Shown here: one piece after another, positions 1-10,631 of the stretch
How positions within the stretch are numbered: position 1 is the stretch's first letter
Layout: each line of letters opens with the position of its first letter
DNA from: Xanthostigma xanthostigma
Taxonomy: Eukaryota; Arthropoda; Insecta; Raphidioptera; Raphidiidae
DNA length: 64,000 nt
Assembly (NCBI GenBank): GCA_963575645.1
Contig: OY754465.1
Location: 53,219,901-53,283,900 of the forward strand
Reading direction: 5' to 3'
Notes under the pieces: generated by a model
Database searches by the model: none
The model's input: the letters and a program-made list of their open reading frames with translations, nothing else
Told to the model about the DNA's origin: nothing
Position numbers and translations under genes: made by a program

Positions 1-78
1 CTCTCGACCTCTAGCGACCCTCCTACAGAAGCTTCGCGACCCCCCAGGGGGTCGCGACCCACAGGTTGAAAAACACTG
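1..78. mobile_element. Terminus of a hAT-type transposon (cut by window edge)
   Basis: The stretch ends in a GGGTCGCGACCC block followed by a CAGGTTGAAAAACACTG-like end. This is the common terminal motif of hAT elements of the kind that begin CAGTG and continue with a GGGTCGCGACCC block. Only one end is in the window, so neither length nor target duplication can be checked. It is probably a non-autonomous fragment. Confidence 0.5.
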
Positions 79-982
79 CAGTAGTCCATCTGAACTCATC
101 GCAATCACACGCTTAGTTGGCAAACTGACCGCGACGTTTGCCGATGTATGGGAACAACAGTTTTCCAACAGCTAAGCGGGAAAAATCTTCGAGATTCGAC
201 TCCTGTGATGGACGAAATATTTACATGCCTACAAGTTTGTACGGAACATTTGGACGTTTTCTTTTTTTTCTCCCTGTATTTATATATAGTTGACTGTGCA
301 AATAAATCCCTTTTTTAAGAACGAAATAAAAATAGATCTGACTGCATTTGAATTAAGTTCTGGGAGAGGTGAGTCCAGACGTCCATCGTAAGTATCCGTA
401 GCCCGTACAAATATAGTTCGAAATTTCCTAATCTCGAAATTTCGGTACGGAAGCGCAACCCAACCCCGACACATCACTGCAATATAATTCGTCCATCCCC
501 GTGATACGGCGGCACAGACCCATGCAAAACGTGAGCGCTCCACTGTCTCTATTTCAGGAGTATCATTGTGATATGAGTTTCATAACGGACAGCTATTATT
601 AGAGGCCCCTAACGTTCCTGCATGCGAAAAGATGTGCGTGATTAAAAATAAACTAACTACTGCGCACGTTAGCCAAATGCCATTTAGGTGTACTAACGTG
701 TCCCCAGTTGGCTGTCGTGTCCCATGTTTAGTGTCCACGCGACCTAACTGTGCCCATTGTAAAACGATTTCATTTGAGGCGCCACTCACAGAGGCCAATA
801 TAAGCGGTACTTTGGTCAGTTCCGAAATCTGGCTTCGTGAGTTCGAGTCTGGTTTTGCCGCTAGAATCACAAGACGAAAACCCTGAACGAGCGCAGAAAT
901 GATCAGACCAGGATCAAGTTTTAAGATCAGATCATTTTTCAAGGACGCAGTTATAGAAGCTCGCACCGGGCGCATCAAAGGC
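79..982. other. Unassigned stretch with two opposing short ORFs
   Basis: No recognisable gene. A 132-codon minus-strand frame (580-978) and an 84-codon plus-strand frame (632-886) overlap in a patch that is less AT-rich than its surroundings. Neither translation matches a family I know. An open frame of about 33 codons is also present near 84-175. It could be decayed transposon sequence or an unrecognised exon. Confidence 0.3.
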
Positions 983-1428
983 TAAAGACCGCTGCACACG
1001 AGGCTGGAAACACTGCTTGGATTTCTGCTAGCCGGCAGGCTGAGTACGAGGCTGGAAACGACGTCACTGCGGGCTCGCCTGATAGCTCTAAAAGACGGAT
1101 TTTAAAATTAGATTTAGAACAGGGGCTATTTTTCTTGCTATTAGGTCCTGTGCTTGTTCTAACCAATCAGGAAACAGTATCTTGTCACGTGGGTTAACAA
1201 ACGCCCACAAACCAGCATGGAGTCATTCTGCTCAGAGTCAGACAACAGACACGTTTTGCTCTGTGTTTATATTTGAACTGTCACTGCGCGCGCACCAGAT
1301 CTATCCACAAAGCAGGCTTAAAAAGACGTCTCGAGTGAAGCGAGCACATAATAGCAATGAAGAAAACCAGCGATAGAAAACTAGGAATCGAGCGAAAAAT
1401 CCAGCCTCGTGTGCAGCGGCCTTTAGAG
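983..1428. mobile_element. Family A inverted-repeat MITE, copy 1
   Basis: Starts GACCGCTGCACACGAGGCTG (about 987) and ends with the inverted form CAGCCTCGTGTGCAGCGG (about 1402-1419). The same ends and interior (ACGTCACTGCGGGCTCGCCTG, a run with AACGCCCACAAAC) recur at 15,662, 19,149 and 36,637. No transposase frame. The superfamily is undetermined; the ends read TAAAGGCCGCTGCACACGAG. Confidence 0.75.
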
Positions 1429-1561
1429 TCTTATTAAGTAGATGCCTAACTTCTGAGGGTAGTTCTGGAGTGAGATTTTTCAACAATGGTTAATAATTAT
1501 TAATTTTAATCCATACACTGCTTTTGTCGTATTAATTTACCTAAATATTCAACGTACTTCG

Positions 1562-1745
1562 CTGTGCGGGTTACGAAGATGTAAATGACGTCAATGCGGG
1601 CTTGCCTGCGAGGTCAAAAAATGAATTTCAAAATTAGAACCGAGGATGTTTTTCTTGATTGTTCGTCTGCTTGTTTTGAGCAAGAACCAATCAGGAAACA
1701 GTATGTTGTTACGCGGACGACATGGACAAACGCCCACAAACACTG
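1562..1745. mobile_element. Family A MITE, internal fragment
   Basis: Matches the interior of family A (ATGACGTCAATGCGGGC, then the AACCAATCAGGAAACAGTAT and ACAAACGCCCACAAACAC blocks) without the terminal repeats. A second solitary family A end sits near 2388-2430. Confidence 0.6.
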
Positions 1746-2387
1746 CGCCATAGTAGAGATGCGACTCGAGTAGAATTTTTCGGGTTATTTTGTTACGTCA
1801 TTCGAGTTGTACTCGAGTTCATGCTAGTCTTGCGCAGTGTCGTTCTCTGGCTGCGTGGAACAAACCAATTATGTAAGCACTGCCCTGTTACGAATTCATC
1901 CGAAAAAGTCTAATCACTGCAGCAATAAATAATTAATCAAAGTGGTGTAACAACTTGAAAAGGAAATAGCCGAATTTTAATTATTTTTGTTTTCAGTTAT
2001 TTTGAGACCAATGCAACTCTTGCACAATTGCTTGAATCGTTTACTGTGCACCTAGTGCAATAATCTTTCAGTCAACTTTAAAGTGTTTCTTTGATCGGCC
2101 AGCTTACCACGGGCTTAGCTGTAGTCTATTAAAACAGTTCAGTCAAAAAGTACAAGATGTAGATATCGTTATCTATATTATAGAAAAGTTTATTTTTATT
2201 TTTCTCATATTCTGTTGCTACTGTCACTAATAGAAACTAACACTCTACGTCTAGCAGTTGTTGACATCGACTGTACTTTCGACAATAAAAAATAACATAT
2301 CTCTATGACATCAATTATCCAGTGGCAAAAACATTATGTCCGAGTTTTAAACAAAGAAGCAGAGGCGTAGCTATGAGGAATAAATCC

Positions 2388-2430
2388 CGCTGCACACGAG
2401 GCTGGTTTTACCGCTAGAAACACTGCTGGG
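2388..2430. mobile_element. Solitary family A terminus
   Basis: CCCGCTGCACACGAGGCTGG followed by the ACCGCTAG motif also seen just inside the other family A ends. No partner end is nearby, so it is a truncated copy. Confidence 0.5.
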
Positions 2431-2594
2431 GGACTAGAGATGCATGGGCAGGTCCGAGATTTTAGAGGATGCAGGTCCGGATGTGCATCCACCCCTTCTG
2501 ATCTGCATCCTTGTTACGTGTCCGCCGAACCTGTATGAGTCCGCTCAACTACCAAGCGATGTGTACTGATGTTGGACTTGAGCAATGTACATAA

Positions 2595-2690
2595 TCTATA
2601 CTAATATATAAAGCTAAAGAGTTTGTTTGTTTGGTTGGTTGAACGCGCTAATCACAAGAGCTACTAGTTCGAATTGAATTTTATTTAAGC
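2595..2690 (+). mobile_element. Helitron-like 5' fragment
   Basis: Begins TCTATACTAATATATAAAGC and continues with the GAACGCGCTAATC segment shared with the fuller copies at 18,004-18,761 and 35,554-36,161. The 3' CTAG end is missing here. Confidence 0.55.
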
Positions 2691-2976
2691 TACCTATCAA
2701 ACATTTTTGGGTAGGTATTTGAGGCAGCGTGAAAATGTGAACACAATACCGAAGACCTGGCTGAAGGGTAGTGGGGCTTAGTTAAGGCGTGAATTTTCAA
2801 CTAATTTGCGAAATTTTAGTCCTTGAGGCGGTTAGAAATTTAACACCTTCAAATTTAGTACCTATTTTGTAAAATAAAAAATAAGTCAGATCATTTAGTC
2901 GGTTCTAAATGTCTGCCAGGCAGTTACAAAACTGTCTATTATTGGGTCTATAATCAACAATCTATCTAGTATTCGA

Positions 2977-3205
2977 AACCCAAAGGAATGGTGAGACACC
3001 TGGTGAGAAATGAGCCGAACTGTCCTAAGGGGGGTTTTTGACAGGTAAACTATGGAGGCATAAGGTTAACATTGATTTAGACAACCATGATGGAGACTAG
3101 GTTAGCCTCCATCATGCTTTTCTAAATCAATGTTTACCTGTCAAAAACTCCCCTTAGGACAGTTCGGCGCATTTCTCACCAGAGGTCTCACCATTCCTTT
3201 GGGTT
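2977..3205. mobile_element. Family F fold-back MITE, copy 1
   Basis: Near-complete inverted repeat: CCCAAAGGAATGGTGAGAC at the left, its reverse complement at the right, with GACAGTTCGGCGCATTTCTC and TTTTTGACAGGTAAAC blocks mirrored. A second copy lies at 16,196-16,405. No coding capacity; the transcript would fold into a long hairpin. Confidence 0.8.
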
Positions 3206-3401
3206 CCGAATAGCTTTATACGCAAGTTCTAATATTTTGAGTGAAACAGAGTTAATGTCGTAGCCATAGATATATTCTTCCTCTAAGGTCGTATCCCTCT
3301 GTCTCCTTTACTTTTACGTGGCGTTGTCAAATCTAAATACTACGTAAGTTAAATGTATCTGAGCACACATTTGATACTTGTGTGGTATCGACAGTACTAC
3401 C

Positions 3402-3828
3402 TTAAGAGTATTCGTCCCTGCAAATACCCCCTGCACCCTTCATCTCAAATCTTTTCCCCTCGCCTAAAAACGGTTCGCGCTCTCCCGACGCTATTTTTAA
3501 AGCTAGAAGGTTCTGGTAAACGCCAAATGAAAGACAAAGAATCAGACTACAGATCCTTCAGGCGAATTTTTTGAAAAACAGTTTCGCCTACGTGTGAAAT
3601 ATTACGTAACTTTTTATTTTTTTCAAAAGGTTGTAAGTTTTTTCAGGAATTTTTTTCAAAAAATTCGCCTGAAGGATCTGTAGTCTGATTCATTGTCTTT
3701 CATTTGGCGTTTACCAGAACCCTCTAGCTTTAAAAATAGCGTCGGGAGAGCGCGAACCGTTTTTAGGCGAGGGAAAAAGATTTGAGATGAAGGGTGCAGG
3801 GGGTATTTGCAGGGACGAATACTCTTAA
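3402..3828. mobile_element. Family G fold-back MITE flanked by TTAA, copy 1 (piggyBac-like)
   Basis: The 419-bp element (3406-3824) starts GAGTATTCGTCC and ends with its complement GGACGAATACTC. It is a long inverted repeat with a small centre. It is flanked on both sides by TTAA (3402-3405, 3825-3828), the target preference of piggyBac transposons. The copy at 59,519-59,946 has the same structure. Assignment to piggyBac rests on the TTAA alone. Confidence 0.75.
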
Positions 3829-4933
3829 GAAGTTATACTTCAATAAACCTTCAATTTTATTGATCATCGCGTAGGGGTGAAAGGGAGTTAATAAACCGAC
3901 GAAGAGGATTTGACTCGTAAGAAACAGATTTGAAAAGAATAATGTAGGATTGAGGCTCAAAGACAATCCGGGTTTATCAAGATTGTAGTTCTCAGTGGTG
4001 TTCTTGCGAAATGTCAAACATTTACATCAGGGTCGGTCTGGGACTCAAAAAGTTACCGGGAAAAATTTTCAAACAAGCGGCCCACATTACATTTTTTACT
4101 TGACTACGGCAAAGATAAAATGAAGGATTGTAAATTGTAATTATCAGAGCTATGTTTGAGATTCTAGTTATGGTTCAGAATCTCCACTGCAAATGCAGAA
4201 ATTTTACTTAATTTGAATGCATTGAAATGAAAGAAAAAAACGCGTAGGTATTTTAAAGCAAAATAATATAATAATAAAAAACAAACTGATTTCTTAACCA
4301 AGTAGCTATTATACAGTTTTGCAATATCTAAAGAGTTTACCTAACTTGATTTTCTACTTATAACAAAAAATTTGGACACAATATTATAAAAAAAAATAGA
4401 CAAACAGTATTTCTGTCATTTACTCATTTTTACGTGTATTCGATTAATTATTAGACCATGATTTGAGATTTAAAATAGAAAATAAGGATCCTTATCATTT
4501 AGTCGCTGCCAAGCTGTTGTAGAAATGAACGTCTCGTACGGCATGGCGTAATTCAACGTGTAGTCACATAAACCGAGCCACTTATGAACTTCTTTAAAAT
4601 ATTTATTTCACTCACTAACATATTTAATCTACACCAAATCACTCTATTTCTTCTCTCCATATAATGATTTTCATTGCACACGTACCTATACCATGCGATC
4701 GAAAAGATTTATCAAACTATCCAAATACAAAAAAAAAAAACATTTCACAACGCAAACTGTGCTATTTTTCTATGAATAAGAAAACAATACATTATAATAA
4801 TTTTCGAGAAACGAAACCAGAACAATTTGACATTTCCTCCTCTTGGATTTATCATCCATGTATCAAAATCTGATCCGCGAGCCGCGACTCGGGTCTCGGG
4901 CCAACGTTAATCATCCCGCGTCTCATGATATAC

Positions 4934-5539
4934 CTAAACAATGAGCATTTTCCTCATAAGGTCGCTTCTCTGAGCCACTTTGTCAATAATTTCGTCCGGA
5001 TTTAGATTGTTAAGAATGTCCTTTTCACATGCCATCAACATGAAACACTGTAAATTTTCCTGAGATAATTGGTTTCTTAATCGGTTTTTTATAAATTTCA
5101 ACGTTGAAAAACTTCTCTCACATGACACTTGAGTGAAGGAAAGAGTGAGAAGAAATTTATAAGCTAGAAAAAGGTATTTGTATGTCGTGGCATACAAATT
5201 GTACCTATTCAAAATATTATAACAGCAAATAACACAATTTTTGCAGGATTTGCATTCATACAAATAATCTTCAGTGTCTCTTTCTTCTTCAGAATCAGCT
5301 TCCTCAATTTCATCCAAATTTTCGCCCAAAGAGGATATATTTTTTACTGTATAGATATCTTCTATGGACATTTTTAATTTATTCCAATTGAGAATAAAAT
5401 TGGTTAATTCAGCACGTAGATCGTGAACTGTGATATCGCTATCAAATTTCAAAAGGGCTCTCGTCAGTTCTTCCAGCACAGGTGCTTTGAGTTTCGCATT
5501 CAGATGTGTTAATAGTGAATTTTTACATACAAAAAACAC
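4934..5539 (-). pseudogene. hAT transposase C-terminal remnant (dimerisation domain)
   Basis: A 201-codon frame ends at 4934. Its last third holds the hAT-family C-terminal dimerisation pattern: a hydrophobic run, then SCERSFSTLKFIKNRLRN and ENLQCFMLM, as in ZMYM1/TTF-type hAT transposases. Upstream comes an acidic stretch (EADSEEERDTEDY) and a Cys cluster (CKSCKNCVICC). In-frame stops precede it and the DDE/RNase H-like catalytic core is absent. It is a broken transposase inside the 4028-11040 element. Family assignment is from recalled pattern. Confidence 0.8.
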
Positions 5540-6184
5540 AATTCAGTTACAATAAGATTTAATAGCTGACTAAGTGCGTCTGTGTTGGACGTAGTGATAG
5601 AAAGAATCGTATATATAAATAGAGAATCGATTCGGAATCGATTATTGAGAAAAAGAATGGATTAAGAATCGATTAGCAATCGATTCTAACAAAATATTTA
5701 TCAATTAAAATGTTATCAAAGAAATGAATTATTTCATTGCAATTTACAAAAAAATAACATTTATTATAAAAAAAAGAAAAAAACAGGTACATATTTCACA
5801 TAATGTAATCACTGTAAAAATAAAATAAATATGAATCGGGATAAATAAAAAAAATATTCAAACTTCTACAAACTTGGCGTGAGGCGTCCAATGATTTTAT
5901 GTTTAGACTTTAGCAACTACAAAAATTATTCAAATCCTTGGACACCAAGTTTGTAAAACTTTGAATAATTTTTTTATTTATTTTCTCTGGAAATTGGAAA
6001 ATAACCATTTGTTTTGATGTAAAAAAATCAAATAATCTACTTTCTGAGTTTTTACTCAAATAGGCAGCCGACAACACAGAATACCAAGGGGAAAGGGGTT
6101 AGTTGATTGTTGATTCCGCCCTGCATTTAATAATCGATTCTTCCAAGAGGAATCGATTCGAAATTCGAATCGATTCTTGAAATC

Positions 6185-6410
6185 TGTAATATATTGAGCT
6201 GGAGACGGTCCTGTAATTGCATTACGTTAAATAATTTAATGATTGCATAATCGAGTTTCGTTGTAAAATACCGTTTTTAGGAACGGATAGAATTATTCTT
6301 GTTTTGGCTTTGAAACTAAAAAAACTATTGTAAGTCCTCTGTACAATATTATTATATTCAATTAAATATTACTTTCATTTATATTGAGTTTAATTTGTAA
6401 ATATACCACA
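6185..6410 (+). repeat. 5' LTR of the Ty3/gypsy element
   Basis: 226 bp from TGTAATATATTGAGC to ATATACCACA. It matches 10406-10631 base for base as far as I can read. The pol II promoter should lie here; no clear TATA box stands out among many AT-rich candidates. Confidence 0.96.
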
Positions 6411-6428
6411 ATTGGCGACGAGGATATT
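6411..6428 (+). promoter_or_regulatory. Primer-binding site of the Ty3/gypsy element
   Basis: Directly after the LTR comes A then TTGGCGACGAGGAT. TGG complements the CCA end of a tRNA, as usual for gypsy-group elements. The priming tRNA cannot be named without a search of the host tRNA set. Confidence 0.7.
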
Positions 6429-6482
6429 TTTGAATCCATCAAGTAATTAAAGGAATTATTGTGCAGTATTTAGAAATAAGTA

Positions 6483-9400
6483 ATGGCTTATTTTTCATTC
6501 AATGTTCGTGCATTCGATCATAACGAAAATGATTGGAATGCGTTCAAAGTGCATTTCGACCAAGTTTGCATCGCGAACGAAATTATTCAAGCAGAAAAAA
6601 AGCGGGCAATGCTTCTTTCCGTATTATCTGAAGATTCGTTCGTGCTGTTGCAAGATTTATGCTCTCCAGAATCACCGGAGTCCCAATCGTTCGATAAACT
6701 AGTCGAAATCATGGACACACATTTCAAGCCGGTACATTCTGTGTTTGCATTAAGGCTTGCTTTTTATTCAGCTTTGAAAGAATCGCATGAATCCATAAAT
6801 CAATGGGCAGTAAGAGTTCGCAAATTGGCGAAAAATTGTGATTTCGGAGGCAGTTTGGATTCAACGTTAAGGGATAAGTTTATAATGGGGCTGGAAGTTA
6901 GTCCAATAAAAGATAAATTATTCCTAGAAACAAACGCGCTAACTTTTGCAAAGGCAGTGGAGATTGCTAATTCAGTTGATAGCATCAAGAAGCAATATGA
7001 CGGAGAAAACTCTATACACGTGAAACAAGAAATACACCGTGTTGCGGCATCATCAAGAGGAAGTTCCCAATCAAGATCTGTCGATAAGAAGCGATGCAGC
7101 GTTTGCGGCTATACAAATCATTCTGAGGAAAATTGCCGATTTAAAGAGTTTACCTGCAACTATTGTCATCAAAAAGGGCATCTTAAAAAAATGTGTAAGT
7201 CGAAAGGAGTCGGAAATGTCGTAAGGCATTTGACTACGGATAACGATGAATCAAATCTACCTATGTTTAATGTAAAAACAGATAGTAATTTGTCACCTTT
7301 TGTTGTTGAGGTTAAATTTAACGATGTTCCGTTAACAATTGAAATTGATAGCGGGGCATCAATTTCAGCCATTCCAAAGCATTTGTGGAATAAACATTTC
7401 AATGGTCTGAAACTATTACCCACTAATAAAAAGCTGATAAATTACAACGGATCAATGATTAAACCTTTCGGTTGTTGTAACATAGAAGTAAAGTATAATG
7501 ATATAAGTAAAACGTTAGTAATATATGTCATAGAGAATGCTGAGTCCCCTATACTTGGCAGAGATTGGATGTATGCATTTGGAATTAGTTTAAAATTGAA
7601 CTTCGTAAATAATGATTTTAGCCTAAAGGCGCTTGTTGAAAAATATTCCGTGGTTTTTAATAATGAGCTTGGCCTTTTTAAGAGAGGCGTAGTAAATTTA
7701 AAATTAAATTGTGGAACGGTCCCTAAATTTTTCAAACCCAGGCCTTTACCTTTTGCATTGAAGAGTAAAGTGGAAGCAGAGATTGAAAGACTGGTTAATT
7801 TGGGCGTCTTAGAGTCAGTTGATTTTTCAAATTGGGGTACTCCAATAGTTCCGGTGTTAAAAAAAGATGGAACGGTCCGCATTTGTGGTGATTTTAAAGT
7901 GACCCTCAATCCAAATCTTGTGGTAGAAAAGTATCCCCTCCCCAGAATCGAAGAATTGTTTGCCCAACTGCGGGGTGGAGAAGAATTTTCAAAAATAGAT
8001 TTATCCTCCGCTTATCAACAGTTACAGCTAGATGAGAAATCTAAAGATTTGACTACAATTTCTACTTCTAAAGGACTATTTAGATTTACTCGATTAGTAT
8101 ACGGTCTTTCACCAGCGCCAGCGATTTTCCAAAAAATTATTGACTCTTTATTTACCGGTATAGAGGGTGTTATTTGTTTTATGGACGATATTTTAATAAC
8201 AGCCAAAAACAGACAACACCATCTTAAGCGCCTTGACCAAGTTTTACAAATTTTGAAAACAGCCGGATTAACAGCTAATTTAAGCAAATGTTCGTTTTTC
8301 CAAAAACAAGTAATGTATCTCGGGCATGTCATTGACAAGGAAGGTTTGCATACTTGTGGTGATAAAGTCAAGGCGATTAAAGACGTAAATCCACCCAGTT
8401 CTGTAAAAGAATTACAAGCTTTCTTGGGTTTAGTAAACTTCTATAGAAATTTTATTCCAAATGCATCCATTATTCTAAATCCGTTATATAAACTGTTAAA
8501 AGCTGATGTTGAGTTCGTTTGGAATTTTGAACAAGAATTATCATTTAAAACAATAAAAAACACGTTAAGTTCTGAAAATGTATTAGCGCATTATGATCCC
8601 GATTTGCCATTAAAGTTAACAATCGATGCTAGTCCGGTAGGGCTAGCTGCAGTATTAAATCACGTATACCCAAACGGCGTTGAGAAACCAATATCGTTTG
8701 CGTCACGAACATTATCACCGTCTGAAAGAAATTACTCTCAAATCGATAAAGAAGCAACGGCGATAATTTTCGGTATTAAAAAATATCATCAATTTATTTT
8801 TGGACGCAAGTTTACACTTGTTACTGATCATAAACCGCTAATTTATATTTTAGGTCCAAAAAAAGGAATACCCGTTATGGCTGCTAATCGTCTTCAACGA
8901 TATGCAGTAATATTATCAGCATATGATTACGATATTAAGTTTGTCCATTCTAATAAAAATATTGCAGATTACCTTTCGAGGAAACCTTGCGATTCAGTTC
9001 AGAAAAACGATAGCAATTCTGAAATTAGTTATTTGCAGTATGTCAAGTCACTGAACAAAATGCCGGTTACAATTGAAGATATTAATCGTGAAACAGTCAA
9101 GGATGATGTTCTTAAAAAAGTATTTAATTTTATTAAAATAGGATGGCCTGATAACATCACTGATGATGAATTAAAACCATTTTTTTACAGACGTAACGAA
9201 CTAACTTTAGAAGGCAATTGCATAATGTGGGGTTATAGAATAGTGATACCTTCCGTTTTTAAATCACAAATTCTAAACGAACTGCATAATTCACATTTAG
9301 GAATTGTAAAAATGAAATCCACAGCTAGAATGTACTGCTGGTGGCCAAAAATTGACTACGACATCGAGCAACTTTCAAAGTCGTGTGATAAATGTGTGTC

Positions 9401-10346
9401 AGTTCGAAGTAGTCCAAATCACGCGAAGCTTATAACATGGGATTGGCCAGTCGAACCATGGTATAGAATTCATATTGACTTTATGGGTCCATTTTTGGGA
9501 TCAAATTTTCTGATTATTGTTGATTCCCACAGTAAGTGGCTTGAGTGTATTAATATGCACAAAAATACTACTGCTGCAGCGACCATTGAACAATTACGTT
9601 CAATATTCGCACGTTTTGGACTACCTCGAATACTTGTTTCAGACAACGGGACGCAGTTTTGTTCAGAATTATTTCAGGACTTTTTAAAATTAAATGGTAT
9701 ACAACACTTAACTACTCCTGTTGGTTATCCTGCACAAAACGGTTTAGCTGAAAATTGCGTTAAGCTTGTCAAAAATGCCCTTAAAAAAACTTTGTCAACG
9801 GGTACTAATAGTATAAATAATGTAAATATAGCGTTATCTCAATTTCTTTTAGAATACAGAAATTGTGTGCATAGCACAACCGGGTCGTCTCCAGCGATAT
9901 TAATGCTAAACCGTTCGTTACGAACAAGACTCGATTTAATAAAACCAAATACTGATATCGCAGACCCAAGCATCGATAAAATTAAAAAACATGTTTTACT
10001 TAAGCAGCAAAAGCAGGAACAATATTACGGGGGAACTAACAGAAAACCTCTTAATATTGGAGAGTGCGTGTACGTCAAAGATTTCAGGGTACCGGGTAAA
10101 GTATCGTGGACCAAAGGTGTAATTTTCAAAAAACTCGGTAAATTAATTTACTTGATTAAAATTGACAACTCGGCGTTTGTATGGAAGCGGCACATAAATC
10201 AAATAAAAACATATAATACACAAACATCATATTTACCCGCTACCCTGTACTCAGATCTCAATATTAAATCTGAGCAACCGCACGACGTGGAAAGTAAGTC
10301 AGAAACTGAACCTCGTTACAATTTACGTAGTCGGGTTAAAAATTAA
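6483..10346 (+). CDS. gag-pol: Gag-Pol polyprotein of the Ty3/gypsy element
   Basis: A single 1287-codon frame without stop or frameshift, about 70 nt after the primer-binding site. Order: gag-like N terminus; two CCHC zinc knuckles (C-x2-C-x4-H-x4-C, residues about 205-238); aspartic protease with DSG at about 289; reverse transcriptase with FMDD catalytic aspartates at about 568-569 (Phe in place of the more usual Tyr or Leu); RNase H with its first Asp (IDAS) near 715; integrase with an HHCC zinc region from about 935 and a D999, D1054, E1090 triad, the last pair separated by exactly 35 residues. It would make particle protein, protease, RT/RNase H and integrase for copy-and-paste transposition. 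All key residues are present, so this copy looks autonomous. Gag and Pol fused in one frame means no programmed frameshift. Confidence 0.95.
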   Translation: MAYFSFNVRAFDHNENDWNAFKVHFDQVCIANEIIQAEKKRAMLLSVLSEDSFVLLQDLCSPESPESQSFDKLVEIMDTHFKPVHSVFALRLAFYSALKESHESINQWAVRVRKLAKNCDFGGSLDSTLRDKFIMGLEVSPIKDKLFLETNALTFAKAVEIANSVDSIKKQYDGENSIHVKQEIHRVAASSRGSSQSRSVDKKRCSVCGYTNHSEENCRFKEFTCNYCHQKGHLKKMCKSKGVGNVVRHLTTDNDESNLPMFNVKTDSNLSPFVVEVKFNDVPLTIEIDSGASISAIPKHLWNKHFNGLKLLPTNKKLINYNGSMIKPFGCCNIEVKYNDISKTLVIYVIENAESPILGRDWMYAFGISLKLNFVNNDFSLKALVEKYSVVFNNELGLFKRGVVNLKLNCGTVPKFFKPRPLPFALKSKVEAEIERLVNLGVLESVDFSNWGTPIVPVLKKDGTVRICGDFKVTLNPNLVVEKYPLPRIEELFAQLRGGEEFSKIDLSSAYQQLQLDEKSKDLTTISTSKGLFRFTRLVYGLSPAPAIFQKIIDSLFTGIEGVICFMDDILITAKNRQHHLKRLDQVLQILKTAGLTANLSKCSFFQKQVMYLGHVIDKEGLHTCGDKVKAIKDVNPPSSVKELQAFLGLVNFYRNFIPNASIILNPLYKLLKADVEFVWNFEQELSFKTIKNTLSSENVLAHYDPDLPLKLTIDASPVGLAAVLNHVYPNGVEKPISFASRTLSPSERNYSQIDKEATAIIFGIKKYHQFIFGRKFTLVTDHKPLIYILGPKKGIPVMAANRLQRYAVILSAYDYDIKFVHSNKNIADYLSRKPCDSVQKNDSNSEISYLQYVKSLNKMPVTIEDINRETVKDDVLKKVFNFIKIGWPDNITDDELKPFFYRRNELTLEGNCIMWGYRIVIPSVFKSQILNELHNSHLGIVKMKSTARMYCWWPKIDYDIEQLSKSCDKCVSVRSSPNHAKLITWDWPVEPWYRIHIDFMGPFLGSNFLIIVDSHSKWLECINMHKNTTAAATIEQLRSIFARFGLPRILVSDNGTQFCSELFQDFLKLNGIQHLTTPVGYPAQNGLAENCVKLVKNALKKTLSTGTNSINNVNIALSQFLLEYRNCVHSTTGSSPAILMLNRSLRTRLDLIKPNTDIADPSIDKIKKHVLLKQQKQEQYYGGTNRKPLNIGECVYVKDFRVPGKVSWTKGVIFKKLGKLIYLIKIDNSAFVWKRHINQIKTYNTQTSYLPATLYSDLNIKSEQPHDVESKSETEPRYNLRSRVKN

Positions 10347-10384
10347 AAAAATAAATAAAATAAATGATAATAAAAATAAATATT

Positions 10385-10405
10385 AAAAAAAAAAAGGGAA
10401 AATAA
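10385..10405 (+). promoter_or_regulatory. Polypurine tract
   Basis: An uninterrupted A run followed by GGGAAAATAA abuts the 3' LTR. This is the expected position and composition of the plus-strand primer. Confidence 0.8.
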
Positions 10406-10631
10406 TGTAATATATTGAGCTGGAGACGGTCCTGTAATTGCATTACGTTAAATAATTTAATGATTGCATAATCGAGTTTCGTTGTAAAATACCGTTTTTA
10501 GGAACGGATAGAATTATTCTTGTTTTGGCTTTGAAACTAAAAAAACTATTGTAAGTCCTCTGTACAATATTATTATATTCAATTAAATATTACTTTCATT
10601 TATATTGAGTTTAATTTGTAAATATACCACA
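10406..10631 (+). repeat. 3' LTR of the Ty3/gypsy element
   Basis: 226 bp, same length and, on reading, same sequence as the 5' LTR; followed by the duplicated target AAATC. Confidence 0.96.

Larger units (their letters stand above)
6185..10631 (+). mobile_element. Complete Ty3/gypsy LTR retrotransposon
   Basis: A 4447-bp element with 226-bp LTRs beginning TG and ending CA, a primer-binding site directly after the 5' LTR, one open gag-pol frame and a polypurine tract before the 3' LTR. The 5-bp target duplication AAATC (6180-6184 and 10632-10636) is perfect. I find no difference between the two LTRs on reading, which indicates very recent insertion. There is no envelope frame. The zinc knuckles and pol order suit the Ty3/gypsy lineage often labelled K02A2.6-like (Mag-type); the lineage call is tentative. 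Confidence 0.96.

Noticed and set aside
4934..5539. Domesticated hAT-derived host gene
   Set aside because: The frame sits inside a hAT element with its own target duplication, lacks the catalytic core and has upstream in-frame stops.
5592..6184. CRISPR-like array (repeated AATCGATT units)
   Set aside because: Unit spacing is irregular, the unit is palindromic and short, and the genome is eukaryotic; the units belong to a hAT-like MITE.
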